Source: Polyrhizophydium stewartii (lineage: Eukaryota; Chytridiomycota; Chytridiomycetes; Rhizophydiales). From it: a stretch of DNA of 26,982 bases. The notes below the pieces were generated by a model. The model was given only the letters and a program-made list of their open reading frames with translations. It had not been told where the DNA came from and did no database searches. The position numbers were made by a program, and so were the translations under genes. The stretch lies in NCBI GenBank assembly GCA_027604665.1, contig JADGIZ010000098.1:1-26982 (forward strand), written 5' to 3'. Of the stretch, positions 7,898 to 16,789 are shown piece by piece; the stretch's first letter is position 1; each line of letters begins with the position of its first letter.

Positions 7898-7969
7898 CCG
7901 ATCTTCGATCACCGCCCCTCTAGGGGGCGGGCCTAACCGGCGACGTCACGGCCGCGACGGAGTCGCTCC
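7865..7969. repeat. Composite GC hairpin cluster at the cox1 3' end
   Basis: Starts with a nested hairpin (GCGACC, GGGC-GAA-GCCC, GGTCGC), followed by CCGATCTTCGATC, CCGCCCCTCTAGGGGGCGGG, GCGACGTC and a minimal GCGACGGAGTCGC. It supplies the cox1 stop codon. Confidence 0.85.
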
Positions 7970-8565
7970 AATTCGATTTAGCGTACTTTTACTACCCACC
8001 CTTTTATTAATAGATGGTCTATAGAGGGGATTTAGCAATATGCAGCGGTGATACAACGAAGACTAATCTTCCGATTGACGGAGCAGCGTCTATTGATTGG
8101 GAGCGACTCCTAGCGGTTGTTACGCTACTTCATATTTGGTTAATATAGGGGGAGGGTTGGGAGAACAGAAACCAATTTGATGATTTGCAAAATGTCGTAG
8201 CTGCGATCGAGGTCTTTATTAGAACAGCTTCCAAATCTCGGAGCGACTCCTAGCGGATTTGTGAGCGTATAAATAACTAGACAGAACCTGATCAGGATGC
8301 GGTTTGGAGCGACTCCGTCGCGGACTCAATTTGCGGTTTTCTGAGCGACCGATCTTCGATCACCGCCCCTCAAGGGGCGGGCCTCAGAAGAGCTTCTGAG
8401 GCGACGTCGCGACTCAATTTGCGATTTTCATAAAATGGGTTTCGAGCGGCTCCGCTGCGTGCCATCTTTGCTTTATTCTATATTTATTAGATGGTTTATT
8501 GAGCGTAGCTCCGGTGCGTCAAATCACTAGACATGACCTCGCTCGGGACGATGTCCCAATAATAA
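7970..8565. other. Gene-less AT-rich stretch with minimal GC hairpins
   Basis: No ORF of note. It holds minimal shells such as GCGACTCCGTCGC (8309-8321), GAGCGACTCCTAGCGG (near 8099 and 8242), a composite cluster at 8343-8413, and recurring TAATAGATGGT or TTAGATGGT strings (8008, 8486) that are also seen at 11854 and 12791. I see no promoter or terminator that I could defend. Confidence 0.6.
8343..8413 (+). repeat. Composite GC hairpin cluster
   Basis: GAGCGACC, GATCTTCGATC, CCGCCCCTCAAGGGGCGGG, CCTCAGAAGAGCTTCTGAGG, then GCGACGTCGCGAC. The last two modules are identical to those at 5150, 12752 and 22072. Confidence 0.85.
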
Positions 8566-8760
8566 TTAATGATCAGCCGGGGTGTCGGGCCCATCAGAGT
8601 GAATCGAAAGAGTTTACCGAGTGAGATGAAACGTATTAAGACACCGGCTGATCTAAGACAGCCCATAGATCACTCCTAACTATATTGACCCTTTAGACCA
8701 TCCTAAAGAGTTGCCGCGGATGCGGGAACTCGCCCTAAGGCCGAGTTGATGCAAATTGGA
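8566..8760 (+). ncRNA. Highly structured block, possible RNA gene or rRNA piece
   Basis: GATCAGCCGG...CCGGCTGATC forms a long closing stem around a loop of about 60 bases that contains GAATCGAAAGAG. Downstream are CTTTAGACCATCCTAAAG and a hairpin with arms AACTCG and CGAGTT. Unlike the GC hairpin elements it is unique in the window and has mixed composition, as in an rRNA domain or a small structured RNA. I could not match it to a conserved rRNA, RNase P or tRNA motif. Confidence 0.35.
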
Positions 8761-9330
8761 AGGTTGACCTCACCATATACAATTCTTTACATCTGACTTC
8801 ATATATTATTAGTAGGAGTTTTACCTACTTCGCCCTAGATTAATAACAAAAGATGGTTGGTTACTTAAAGTAATATGTATTATAAGGTAGCTTTGTAGGG
8901 TCTAATAAAAAATAGCTTCTACTATAAGATCTACACAAATTGCTTTTAGAAGAGGTAGACTACATGATTTACCTTCTAAATAAAATGTGCTTATTACTAG
9001 AAATTCTACCAGGGTTGATGTATAACTAATAAAAGAGCTACAACTAATAGAATAGCTAAATAAAACATGTTAGCAGATCAATTTACCACGAACATTTGAA
9101 GTTAAAGGTAAGAATATTACCAATTAAGAGATCTAGATAATGTTAAGAAGTATGAGTATACTAAATTTCAACATATTTCATAAGATAATTCTATCTGGTA
9201 CAATCCTTTAATTAACCTATCTATTATATAGTAATTTCAATTATGTATAAACATATAGTTCATCTCCCTTAAAAAGTATCTAGTGGGATGAGAAGAAGAG
9301 TTTAATAAGATGGATCTAGTATATTTTCAG

Positions 9331-9370
9331 TAGAATCACCGCTAGGCGGGGATTCGTTTACCCGAATCTA
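9331..9370 (+). repeat. 40-bp direct repeat with GC hairpin, copy A
   Basis: TAGAATCACCGCTAGGCGGG followed by a hairpin with GATTCG-TTTACC-CGAATC. Identical to 9535-9574. Confidence 0.9.
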
Positions 9371-9534
9371 CCTTTTAGTATATACAAGCTATGGAAATTG
9401 AAATAAAACCTAAGGATGCAAAAGAGTTATGGGTTTAATACTTAGAATCTCCCATATTTTATTAGATCAACTATGAAACGTTATTTAGGATTCTTCAGAG
9501 ACTTCATCACATCCAATTAGTAAGCTATTTTTAA

Positions 9535-9574
9535 TAGAATCACCGCTAGGCGGGGATTCGTTTACCCGAATCTA
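9535..9574 (+). repeat. 40-bp direct repeat with GC hairpin, copy B
   Basis: Identical to copy A. The flanks of both copies share further diverged similarity downstream, which points to duplication of a larger unit rather than independent insertion only. Confidence 0.9.
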
Positions 9575-11240
9575 ACCACTATATCTCAATTGAAGGTAGT
9601 TTAGTTTATTCAGGTGTTTATATAAGGGGATACATGCTATATTAAACCAATTATTTATCGTAGCTAAGATATCCAATTAACAGACTAGACTAAGGATGCA
9701 AAAGAGTTATGGGAAAACACTTAGAATTATCTATCTAAAGAGAGAACTTGGTTGGGGTTCTCTAGCAATGTTCCTGTTTCATTTAGTAGAATCTCTATTT
9801 AACCTATCTATTATAAGTCACTTTCAATAAATATATTACAATTAGGAAGCTCAATATACCACTTCTATAATTAAGAGATACAGGTTGTATTTAACCAATT
9901 TCTTCTAATTCACTACTCTAACCTAATTATCTGGCTCTACTTAGTATTTGGAATAATAGATTTACATACGATAACTTTATCACGTATCTTCCTCTCTATT
10001 ATAATCTTTTCAACTATGGAATATATCTTAGGACATCTACTACTTTCTAAACCAAAATAAGGTGTTTATCATACCTCTATTAGAGGGTATACAAATCTTA
10101 ATAGATAAGTTCTATTCATCTACATCAAAAATCTCATATAAAAGTCAATTAAATAGGGTGTAAGTCTCAGGGGGTCTAGAGACATTATTAAAAAGATACC
10201 TATAATGTAGAGGCCGTATTCTAAATGTTTATATAATAAAGATATTGAGAGAATATGCATGTTGAATGGGTATACCTGTTTTGGTACATCTTAATCTATA
10301 GTTGGGTTCCTATAAGATACACCTACATTCTGATTTATAGTCTTAATAAACCAAGACTTCTCTATAATAATCTTTTATTAATTTCAGCCTAAATATTCTT
10401 ATTAAAGAAAGAGCCAGTAAGGGTTATATTATAAGGAAATGAGAGAGAAAAGAAGCCAAGGAAATAATAAAGTATTTCAATAGGTTTGGATGGTAGATAT
10501 CAATAGCAAGGTATTCTGTTACTCATCAATTTAATACTAATTCTTCTAGTAAGTCCACATCTCATTACCCCAAACCTGTATAGGGTCCCTTGAGGACCCG
10601 TACCTAAAATAGAGGAAATTGAGAAAATAATAATGATTTATCCTAAAGAAGCTGACGTGATCTTATACAGTATCGGATCTCTATTGGTGATGTCTACCCC
10701 CTTCTTTTAAGGATTTATCCAGCTAGACTTAAGAAGATCCTATCCAATAATTGTATTAGTACATCCTCTTTTCACCCTATTGTATTTATTTGTTTACTTC
10801 AATAGTTTTTCACCTGATCTGTCTTACTGTTTATCCTGACTTCTAATTGTCTATCAGATTCCATCTAAATTACTATTCCAATTAGTAATAGATATGTAAG
10901 GGATGGTTCCAAAGATAATTGATAGGAGTTGAGGATGACTTATAGAGGAGGCCTTGGCCGGGATATCTCATTGTCGCATAGCTCCCTGATATATTATGTA
11001 ACTAGCTAGATGAAATAATAGACCAATATATAGAGATTAATTGTACAAGCAAATTTCTAGTTGTAAAACATTATATTCTAACCTGGTATGCAAAATCATC
11101 CTTCAAATATCAATGACATAATTCAATAATAAGCCAAATAAGGTCTATCCAAAACCAAACATCTATAAAGTCAAGAATTTCAAAAGTAAGATAGGATGAT
11201 AGAAATTATTAGGGAAGATTATACAACCCTCAAGATACAA

Positions 11241-11305
11241 TTATTATTAGAAAATAGGCTCGTTATTCGAATTTGGAACCCAAATCATGAACTTGATAGC
11301 TTCGC
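11241..11305 (+). repeat. 65-bp direct repeat, copy A
   Basis: TTATTATTAG, then a 50-base exact block (AGGCTCGTTATTCGAATTTG ... GATAGCTTCGC) shared with 11771-11835. Only a few bases between the two parts differ. It contains GAACCCAAATCATGAACTTG. Confidence 0.9.
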
Positions 11306-11426
11306 CTATTTTTAGTGTAACGAAGTAGCACCCATAAATGGGTTACCCTGCTACTATTACTGTAAGGACATCATGTTGATTACGAAGTGATCCTAATCCA
11401 AGCTTTTACAAGTAATATAATTGTGG

Positions 11427-11534
11427 GTGTCAGCTCTCCTCTGATTTAGCCCTTTGGGTGTTTCGTCGCAGCCTCGCTGCACTACGCTGGCTCATTCCTC
11501 CGGCTAAATCATCAGAGAGGAGCGAGCTGACTAA
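11427..11534. repeat. Long imperfect inverted repeat
   Basis: Arms TCAGCTCTCCTCTGATTTAG-CC and GGCTAAATCATCAGAGAGGA-GCGAGCTGA pair over about 22 positions with two small bulges. The loop of roughly 55 bases itself contains CGCAGCCTCGCTGC. This is the largest hairpin in the window that is not built from the common GC modules. Confidence 0.7.
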
Positions 11535-11599
11535 TTCGGGGGGGTTCACTACAAAATAATCGAGGATTTGGTCGCGGCCCCCTTTTCTGGGTTTTCCCG

Positions 11600-11628
11600 G
11601 AGCGACCGCCCTACGGGCTACGTCGCGA
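11600..11628. repeat. Nested GC hairpin (two-level)
   Basis: GAGCGAC, then CGCCCTACGGGC as an inner hairpin, then TACGTCGC. It shows the outer GCGAC/GTCGC shell with one hairpin in its loop. Compare 16730-16764, which has the inverted inner hairpin. Confidence 0.8.
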
Positions 11629-11770
11629 TTTTTTAGGCATACATTCGTTATTTTCTGGGATATATAGTCTACACCTGGGAGCGATTAGGAGAGCCTGTTG
11701 GGATCTCACCAAATCTTATATTTAGCACCCTCATTTTAGTAATTAGATGATGTTTCTAGGGGGGGCTTAC

Positions 11771-11835
11771 TTATTATTAGGAAAGAGGCTCGTTATTCGA
11801 ATTTGGAACCCAAATCATGAACTTGATAGCTTCGC
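11771..11835 (+). repeat. 65-bp direct repeat, copy B
   Basis: Second copy, 530 bases after copy A. After the shared end TTCGC the flanks diverge (GATC here, CTATT in copy A). Confidence 0.9.
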
Positions 11836-12411
11836 GATCTCTTTTTCGTAATTAGATGGTCCAAATATTAGGCAATTTGGAGCGACTCCGTCGCGGCTGG
11901 TAATTTGGGGATATTCTTACTTCATCGTCGACCAGAGCATCATTGCTTGGACCCTCAATTAGATTGAATCTCCCTGAGTTTCTAAGTAGATTAATCAGAA
12001 TGAGCTATTAAATGGAAGATTTCCCACACTTCAGCAACCGGTAGCGGAAAGCGGCTAATTAAGATCTAGGGTAAGCTCTCATCCAAAATTAATTGTGATA
12101 CAGCATGGAGCTTCAAAGGATGGCTGTTCATTTGATTTTGAGGTGCATCCAGCTCCCGCTCATTTATCATAGACATCACCTATATTGGAAAATATTGTGC
12201 ACTTCAGAGTCGGAACAACAATCACTACTAGGGCGATCGACAATGATCTCCTGAGTGTGCGGGGTCGACAGCTAGCCCAAAATTGATGTTAATTTAATTG
12301 TAAAACCCATGGTGATTTCCCTATATCTGTCATCTCATCTGTATTTCACGCTTTGCTATATAAACCATCTAATTACTAATAAATCATAGAATAAGAATTG
12401 GCCAATTATAG

Positions 12412-12481
12412 CCGCGACCGCCCGTAGGGCACCGGTGCTTAAGCACCGGGCCGATTTCATGCTTCAGAGGCGACGTCGCGA
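12412..12481 (+). repeat. Composite GC hairpin cluster
   Basis: GCGACC, GCCCGTAGGGC, CCGGTGCTTAAGCACCGG, a short AT spacer, a degenerate half of the CAGAAG/CTTCTG module (only CTTCAGAGG remains), then GCGACGTCGC. The half module suggests partial loss. Confidence 0.8.
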
Positions 12482-12703
12482 CCAAATCCAGTTATTTGGC
12501 ACCACGAAATTGTCCGTCGCTCCAAACCATTTCTGTATATTCATTTTTATTAGATCTACTCATACTAGTCTACTCTATAGATGGCAAATAGAGCAATTGA
12601 TGGGCATTCAGGTAATAGAAACACAGGGTGCGGCTCAAAATAGAGAGAAATCTAACCAACTTAGCTACGCAATTAGCACTTCTATCCTTGATTGGGTTCC
12701 CCG

Positions 12704-12782
12704 GAGCGACCGGAGCCTTTACTAGGCTCCCCCGGATCCTTCAGATCCGGGCCTCAGAAGAGCTTCTGAGGCGACGTTGCGA
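12704..12782 (+). repeat. Composite GC hairpin cluster
   Basis: GAGCGACC, GGAGCCTTTACTAGGCTCC, CCGGATCCTTCAGATCCGG, CCTCAGAAGAGCTTCTGAGG, GCGACGTTGC. It shares modules with 1-213, 5060-5183 and 21973-22109 in a new combination. Confidence 0.85.
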
Positions 12783-13183
12783 TAAATACTCATTAGATGG
12801 TATTTAGTGCGATCCACGCCTCCTGTTGAATCGTAGCAAACTAAGAATCGCAACCTCGATTGTAGATTTAATTGTTTTGAATAAGACATTTGATGAACAT
12901 ATTTTGTGATTTCATCATAACTCAAATTCCAAAAAGGTGGTTTCTGAGTTACGAAGTAACTGCAGGTACCGAAAAGACCATCTATCTCGATTTTTCAGCC
13001 GCTCATAAATCTTACCATACACCTACCATTTGCAGCGCCACCTAAACCGCTATATTAATCACCTAGCATCTGCAACTAGAAGCCACTCTGAAGAGTGGCC
13101 TCGCCCCGGGCCGATTTTGCTTGAATTGGTCAATACAGAATCCTGCTTATTTGATGTGAATAATAAGCATATATTTTATTAAA

Positions 13184-13360
13184 TTATCCAAAGAATAACA
13201 TAATTTCAGAAACAACAAATAAACCTCCTATTCCTTCTCTTATAATAAATCCAGCTAATACATTTAACCATAATGGAGGTGAACCATGCCTTTCGTATCT
13301 TGAAAGTATAAGAGGATTCATAGCCATGAAATTAGGATTAGAAATCAGCTATATCAACAT
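13184..13360 (-). CDS. Hypothetical 58-residue membrane ORF; end resembles cox3
   Basis: ATG at 13360 to TAA at 13184, one TAG read as leucine near the start (MLI-L-LISNPNF). The sequence goes on MAMNPLILSRYERHGSPPLW and ends GGLFVVSEIMLFFG. Codons are A/T-ending, as in the cox1 exons, and the protein is free of GC-element peptides, so I think it is real coding sequence. The last 12 residues look like the cox3 helix that reads F-I-V-S-E-V/I-M-F-F-F before FFWAFFH; here a stop follows at once. It may be a cox3 exon with an intron after FFG, or an unknown small protein. The upstream part does not look like cox3. Confidence 0.45.
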
Positions 13361-13384
13361 AGTTAGCGAGGGCCAAATAACCTA

Positions 13385-14275
13385 ATGATGATAATTAGGG
13401 AAGATGAATGACCTCATAACTAAAATCGGATAGTATGTGCCAACCAAATTGAATTATATCCGATGAAAGTCAGTCATAGACTCATTATTTGGGAGGGGTT
13501 TATTATAATGGATAGAGTGGCGGATCTGTGGAGAGATCAGAATAAAGACAATTAATCCCAAAACAAGGTAAAACTCTGGAGAATCTGGACATACGAAGTA
13601 GAGTGGTCCCTACGGTGCCCTGACACCCTGATGAAATGGCTAAGAATCCATTAAGGATTCAGGAATCTTCAAATGTATGGCCAATATCTATCTTCCATGA
13701 CAAACTCCTTACCTAAGAATTTATATATTCCAGAACGCAAGGGCACTATAGACTTGATTAGTTGAACAGATAGAGAATAAAGCATAATCAAGGGATAGTG
13801 GTGAATAACGTAAAGCGTGACAGAATAAAAATGTTTACAATTGTTTCGTAACTTGGAAAAGGTCATGCCGAAGGCATGATTTATCAGTACTGAACACGGA
13901 TCAGGTTAGACCTGTAGTTTAGCGATAAATTAATAAGCCAGGATCTAAAAAAAGGACAAGAATAATGTATGGTAGCGCCATCGTCAGGGCCATAATATCT
14001 AATCGTTAGTTTGAGCACTGGTTAGGAGTTAGCCAAAGTAATCAATAGATGATTTAATTAGTTAGGAAACACACTTTCTAAACACAAACACCATAAAGGC
14101 AAGAACCCTCCAGGGTCCTAGGGGTTAGACATGACCAAAGGTAATGCGTATTAGGATATGGAGGTCCGGGATTAATTAGTTTCCAAATCCAAACTCTGTT
14201 ATATTACTCATAAGCTTATTACCAGAAGGCATCTACAAACCGCTTCTAACAATAGGCAATTCTTTGAAGTTTTGA
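13385..14275. other. Gene-less stretch
   Basis: No protein family recognised. The minus-strand open frame 13669-13866 is of 65 codons and unremarkable. CATGCCGAAGGCATG near 13864 is a short perfect hairpin. A GTAGTTTAGCGATAAA string near 13915 recalls a tRNA D-arm, but no cloverleaf closes around it. Confidence 0.5.
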
Positions 14276-14386
14276 TTTGATCATTTGAAGTTTCAAGTTT
14301 ATTGTTTGAATTTTATAGATGGTGAAAAGAGAACATCAAATACAAAGGGTGCCAGTGTTTATACTAATGCTGATACTTTTATTTAA
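14276..14386 (+). pseudogene. Coding-like island A, broken
   Basis: A 36-codon open piece, TGA-bounded on the left and TAA on the right, with strongly T/A-ending codons: CLNFIDGEKRTSNTKGASVY and TNADTF. FIDGE could be a damaged LAGLIDADG helix, but the residues after it do not fit. No start codon. It may belong with island B 300 bases downstream, in another frame. Confidence 0.3.
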
Positions 14387-14389
14387 TTT

Positions 14390-14685
14390 GTTTACTTGTC
14401 GCTCTCAAGAGCGATCTGTATACTGTATGGGCTGGACACATCTAATGTATACGCATCAGGTGTCCATCGCGAAGCCGCTTAAGATAGTGTAGTAGTATTC
14501 AATAAACATAATTCATAGAAGTTCTGTAGTGAATATAAAACTTTTACATCGACAAGGGATAAGAATAGTTTCCTGGTGCATAATAAATTAATCCCAGTGA
14601 GGACAATATTGAGTGATAAGGGCCATGACCTTTGGTCATGGCCCCAAGGTATCCAATTCCAGGCCTCCACTAATGCTAGGTATGA
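14390..14685. other. Spacer between coding-like islands
   Basis: About 300 bases. A 63-codon minus-strand open frame (14479-14670) contains the hairpin CATGACCTTTGGTCATG, and I do not regard it as a gene. No RNA gene seen. Confidence 0.4.
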
Positions 14686-14799
14686 TTTGTCGACTCTACC
14701 GGAGCCGCTGCTGAAGATTTAGGGTGGAATGGTGAAAATCCAAGTCAAGTAACTGTTCTACAATTAGGAAGTTCTACAGGTGCTATTGATAGAATCTAA
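14686..14799 (+). pseudogene. Coding-like island B, broken
   Basis: A 37-codon piece between TGA and TAA. It reads STGAAAEDLGWNGENPSQ then VTVLQLGSSTGAIDRI. The pattern (GGT, GCT, ACT, TTA, AGA codons) matches the coding style of the cox1 exons, and the peptide is of a soluble type unlike translated noise. I do not recognise the family. No start codon and no partner exon found. Confidence 0.35.
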
Positions 14800-16170
14800 T
14801 AAAGTGTTTTAGTTATTTGATCGAGAGATCGCGAAGCTATCTATCTGTACCAGTCCTCGACCTCAGGATCTGTCTATTCATCTCACGTAATCAGATTAAT
14901 CTTACTCAAAGGGTGCCCAATCCTTATAGTAGTAATTAGATTGTGATATTAATAAAGTACATGATACACCCCCTAAAGGAGCGGCAACAAATAATAATAG
15001 ATAATTCAGATTTATAAGTGATGTTGCTATCACCACAAGAAGGGTTACCAGGCCTTCTAGATTTGTTGCTGTTGAATTTTATTGCGGAGCCCCTATCTAA
15101 TTTAAAAACTATGAATAAGCATTTAGACAGATCCAGTTAAAGTAAGCTGGTTCAATTCTAGCGGATACGATTCTAATGAAGACGTGTTACGGATTTTTAA
15201 GAGATTTGAAGCTAATCAGATGTTTGTTTTGAGTTTTAAGTTATAATAGTTTGGTTTGTAGGTATTAACAAAGCTTAGGGAGGTTATAGGAACCTCGAAA
15301 GTCGAGTTCTGAAAGAGAATAGATATATATTACCAGTCTGATCGACTCAGGTTTATAGTCGCCGAGAGTTGGAAGGATGATCTAGTAAATTGGTTATGAT
15401 GTGGTAGGGTAATCAATAGATCGTATTATATAAAGGTTAATCCAAAGTGCTGATGCCTCTTAGGATTGTAAAATAATAGAGAAGCGGTTAAATACCGAAA
15501 GGGTGAATGATTCTGATATGCCCCACCAAATAACTGAAGATCCTGTTTAGTAAGAATGTCAGCTACATTCTTTCCTTTCTGAGATTGTTATAACTCTGAG
15601 GTTGAACTCTCCCTTAATTGAGTAATGGTTTGTAATTTATTATATATAGTTCACCCGTAACTTAGACGGTACAATGAATGAAGTGGATATGTTGTGGAGA
15701 TAAGGAGACCAATGGTGGATTATCAATACGAATTGAAATGGACATTGCCCCCTATGTGGATTGGAAGAATGGAATGGACCACCAAAGTCTCTAGATTCCT
15801 GCCTTCCAACCACTGGGGGTTTTTCAGAAAGGGTCGATCTTCTAGATCGATCTATTCTTTCAATAGATTCAGCAACCTTCGGTTGCGTAGTATTATAAAA
15901 GGTTTATTGATTTAACTTCCTATATATCTAGGGAGTAGCATAATATATGATTTAACCATGGAAACCTTGATTTGAATTATAGCAACCTAAAGTTACAAGG
16001 TAACTGAGTTAGAGTCTGAACTATTCTACTTAGATTGTGGTTCTACATATTGTAAATTGGCTTCCTGTAGATTACCTTATGAATAGTCGCACATAGTGCG
16101 ATGATTAATTGAGTCAAGATCAAAAATGCTTATGTAGCTTATCTTGTAGTCTGTAGACCTACTCACGTGA
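14800..16170. other. Gene-less stretch
   Basis: No recognisable protein or RNA gene. The 73-codon frame at 15694-15915 contains the hairpin GATCTTCTAGATC and looks like no family. Short perfect hairpins (TCGCACATAGTGCGA near 16086, also at 1026) are the only clear features. Confidence 0.5.
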
Positions 16171-16174
16171 TAAT

Positions 16175-16456
16175 TTAGCACCTTGTAGTGGCATGCAAAA
16201 TAATAGATCTTGGAGCGGCATCCGCCGCTCGATTTAGCCTAAACAATAAGAAGACGTAAGATATTTGATAGAACTGAGGTCCATATAGTATAAATAACAC
16301 AAAAGGCAAATAGGCCAAATGACTGAATGATTGTGGGTTTATTAACAGGATACCATCAGAAATCGTGGAGGTGGACGTGCCCGCGGTGCGTTCACCTCCA
16401 CGATTAATCGCTAATCTATTTCGCTTATATATATAATTAATCAATAAACCAAACAA
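16175..16456 (-). CDS. Hypothetical 93-codon ORF carrying two GC elements
   Basis: ATG at 16456 (MFGLLINYIYKRNRLA), then the in-frame peptide INRGGERTAGTSTST from the 16361-16405 element, then a hydrophobic stretch (LPFVLFILYGPQFYQISYVF) and a C-terminus from a second hairpin (GAGCGGCATCCGCCGCTC, near 16212). Without the inserts it would be a small membrane protein of about 60 residues. No family recognised. It is notable that the same element is read in the same frame here and in the intron 3 endonuclease. Confidence 0.3.
   Translation of the reverse strand: MFGLLINYIYKRNRLAINRGGERTAGTSTSTISDGILLINPQSFSHLAYLPFVLFILYGPQFYQISYVFLLFRLNRAADAAPRSIILHATTRC
16361..16405. repeat. GC hairpin element, inverted copy of 4702-4740
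   Basis: AATCGTGGAGGTGGACGTGC, CCGCGG, and the complementary arm CACCTCCACGATT. This copy has a more perfect palindrome (both arms with GTGGAGGTG) than the copy in intron 3, which lacks the last few bases of one arm. Confidence 0.9.
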
Positions 16457-16571
16457 TAAATAATATATAAATATAACTTGATTACAACCACGATAATTAA
16501 CTAGAACTAATATAATAATACATCGACTAAGTCGATTATTTTAGTGTAAGTATATAAGACATCAACCATGA

Positions 16572-16679
16572 TTATCTAGCTATAATGAGAAGTTGATTGA
16601 TGGGTTTGTAGATGGTGAAGGTAGTTTTCATCTAATAGTAGATCAGTTTTAGGAATCCCTACTACATTATATGGAATGA
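16572..16679 (+). pseudogene. LAGLIDADG endonuclease remnant
   Basis: KLIDGFVDGEGSFHLIVDQF is a LAGLIDADG helix with the start of the first beta strand. One TAG follows (F-L-ESLLHY) and a TGA ends the piece after 35 codons. Nothing recognisable of the rest of the enzyme follows. No group I R or S element was found around it, so it looks like the stump of a lost intron ORF. Confidence 0.6.
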
Positions 16680-16729
16680 GCGAAGCGAATCAATTAGTAC
16701 ACTCGATAAATATGATGATTTAGTCTTTT

Positions 16730-16764
16730 GAGCGACGTAGCCCGTAGGGCGGTCGCTCCGCGAC
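16730..16764. repeat. Nested GC hairpin (two-level)
   Basis: GAGCGAC, GTA, inner hairpin GCCCGTAGGGC, GGTCGCTC. Outer and inner stems are both perfect. Its inner hairpin is the one seen at 12419-12430. Confidence 0.85.
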
Positions 16765-16789
16765 TGCGTGATTATTTCTTCTGTTCTTC

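Larger units (their letters stand above)
8780..11240. other. Long AT-rich region without recognisable genes; diverged internal repeats
   Basis: Allowing TAG as sense, every frame is still cut by TAA or TGA about every 20-80 codons on both strands, and the open pieces resemble nothing known. The longest hydrophobic one is a 24-codon minus-strand peptide at 8994-9068 (MFYLAILLVVALLLVIHQPW). There is internal repetition: a 40-base block at 9331-9370 and 9535-9574, TAAGGATGCAAAAGAGTTAT at 9411 and 9691, TTAACCTATCTATTATA near 9215 and 9799, and GATACATGCTATATTAAACC near 9631 against GATACAGGTTGTATTTAACC near 9876. This looks like decayed duplicated sequence. Confidence 0.5.
11840..13180. other. 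Gene-less stretch with GC hairpin clusters
   Basis: Apparent open frames (for example 12435-12725 plus and 12722-12925 minus) are mostly translated hairpin modules and look like no protein family. It holds a minimal GCGACTCCGTCGC at 11882-11894, clusters at 12412-12481 and 12704-12782, and repeats of TTAGATGGT. The segment near 12115-12165 has a faint likeness to the large-subunit rRNA peptidyl-transferase flank, which I did not accept. I see no gene. Confidence 0.5.

Noticed and set aside
9480..9520. TTCAGAGACTTCATC near 9494 as a group I R element
   Set aside because: No S element with the complementary P7 strand or other core parts downstream.
8900..10600. A single plus-strand frame that reads protein-like with TAA as the only interruption, suggesting TAA is also reassigned
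   Set aside because: The other frames read equally protein-like because the sequence is AT-rich; TAA is the stop of the intron 3 ORF, and no conserved motif appears in any frame.
12115..12165. Likeness to the large-subunit rRNA segment GGATGGCTGTTC...
   Set aside because: Similarity is loose over about 45 bases, the neighbouring universally conserved blocks are absent, and the flanks do not fold as expected.
12435..12725. 96-codon open frame on the plus strand
   Set aside because: Both ends are translated hairpin modules and the middle has no family features.
13905..13985. tRNA-like start (GACCTGTAGTTTAGCGATA)
   Set aside because: No matching acceptor strand, T-arm or anticodon arm at the right distances.
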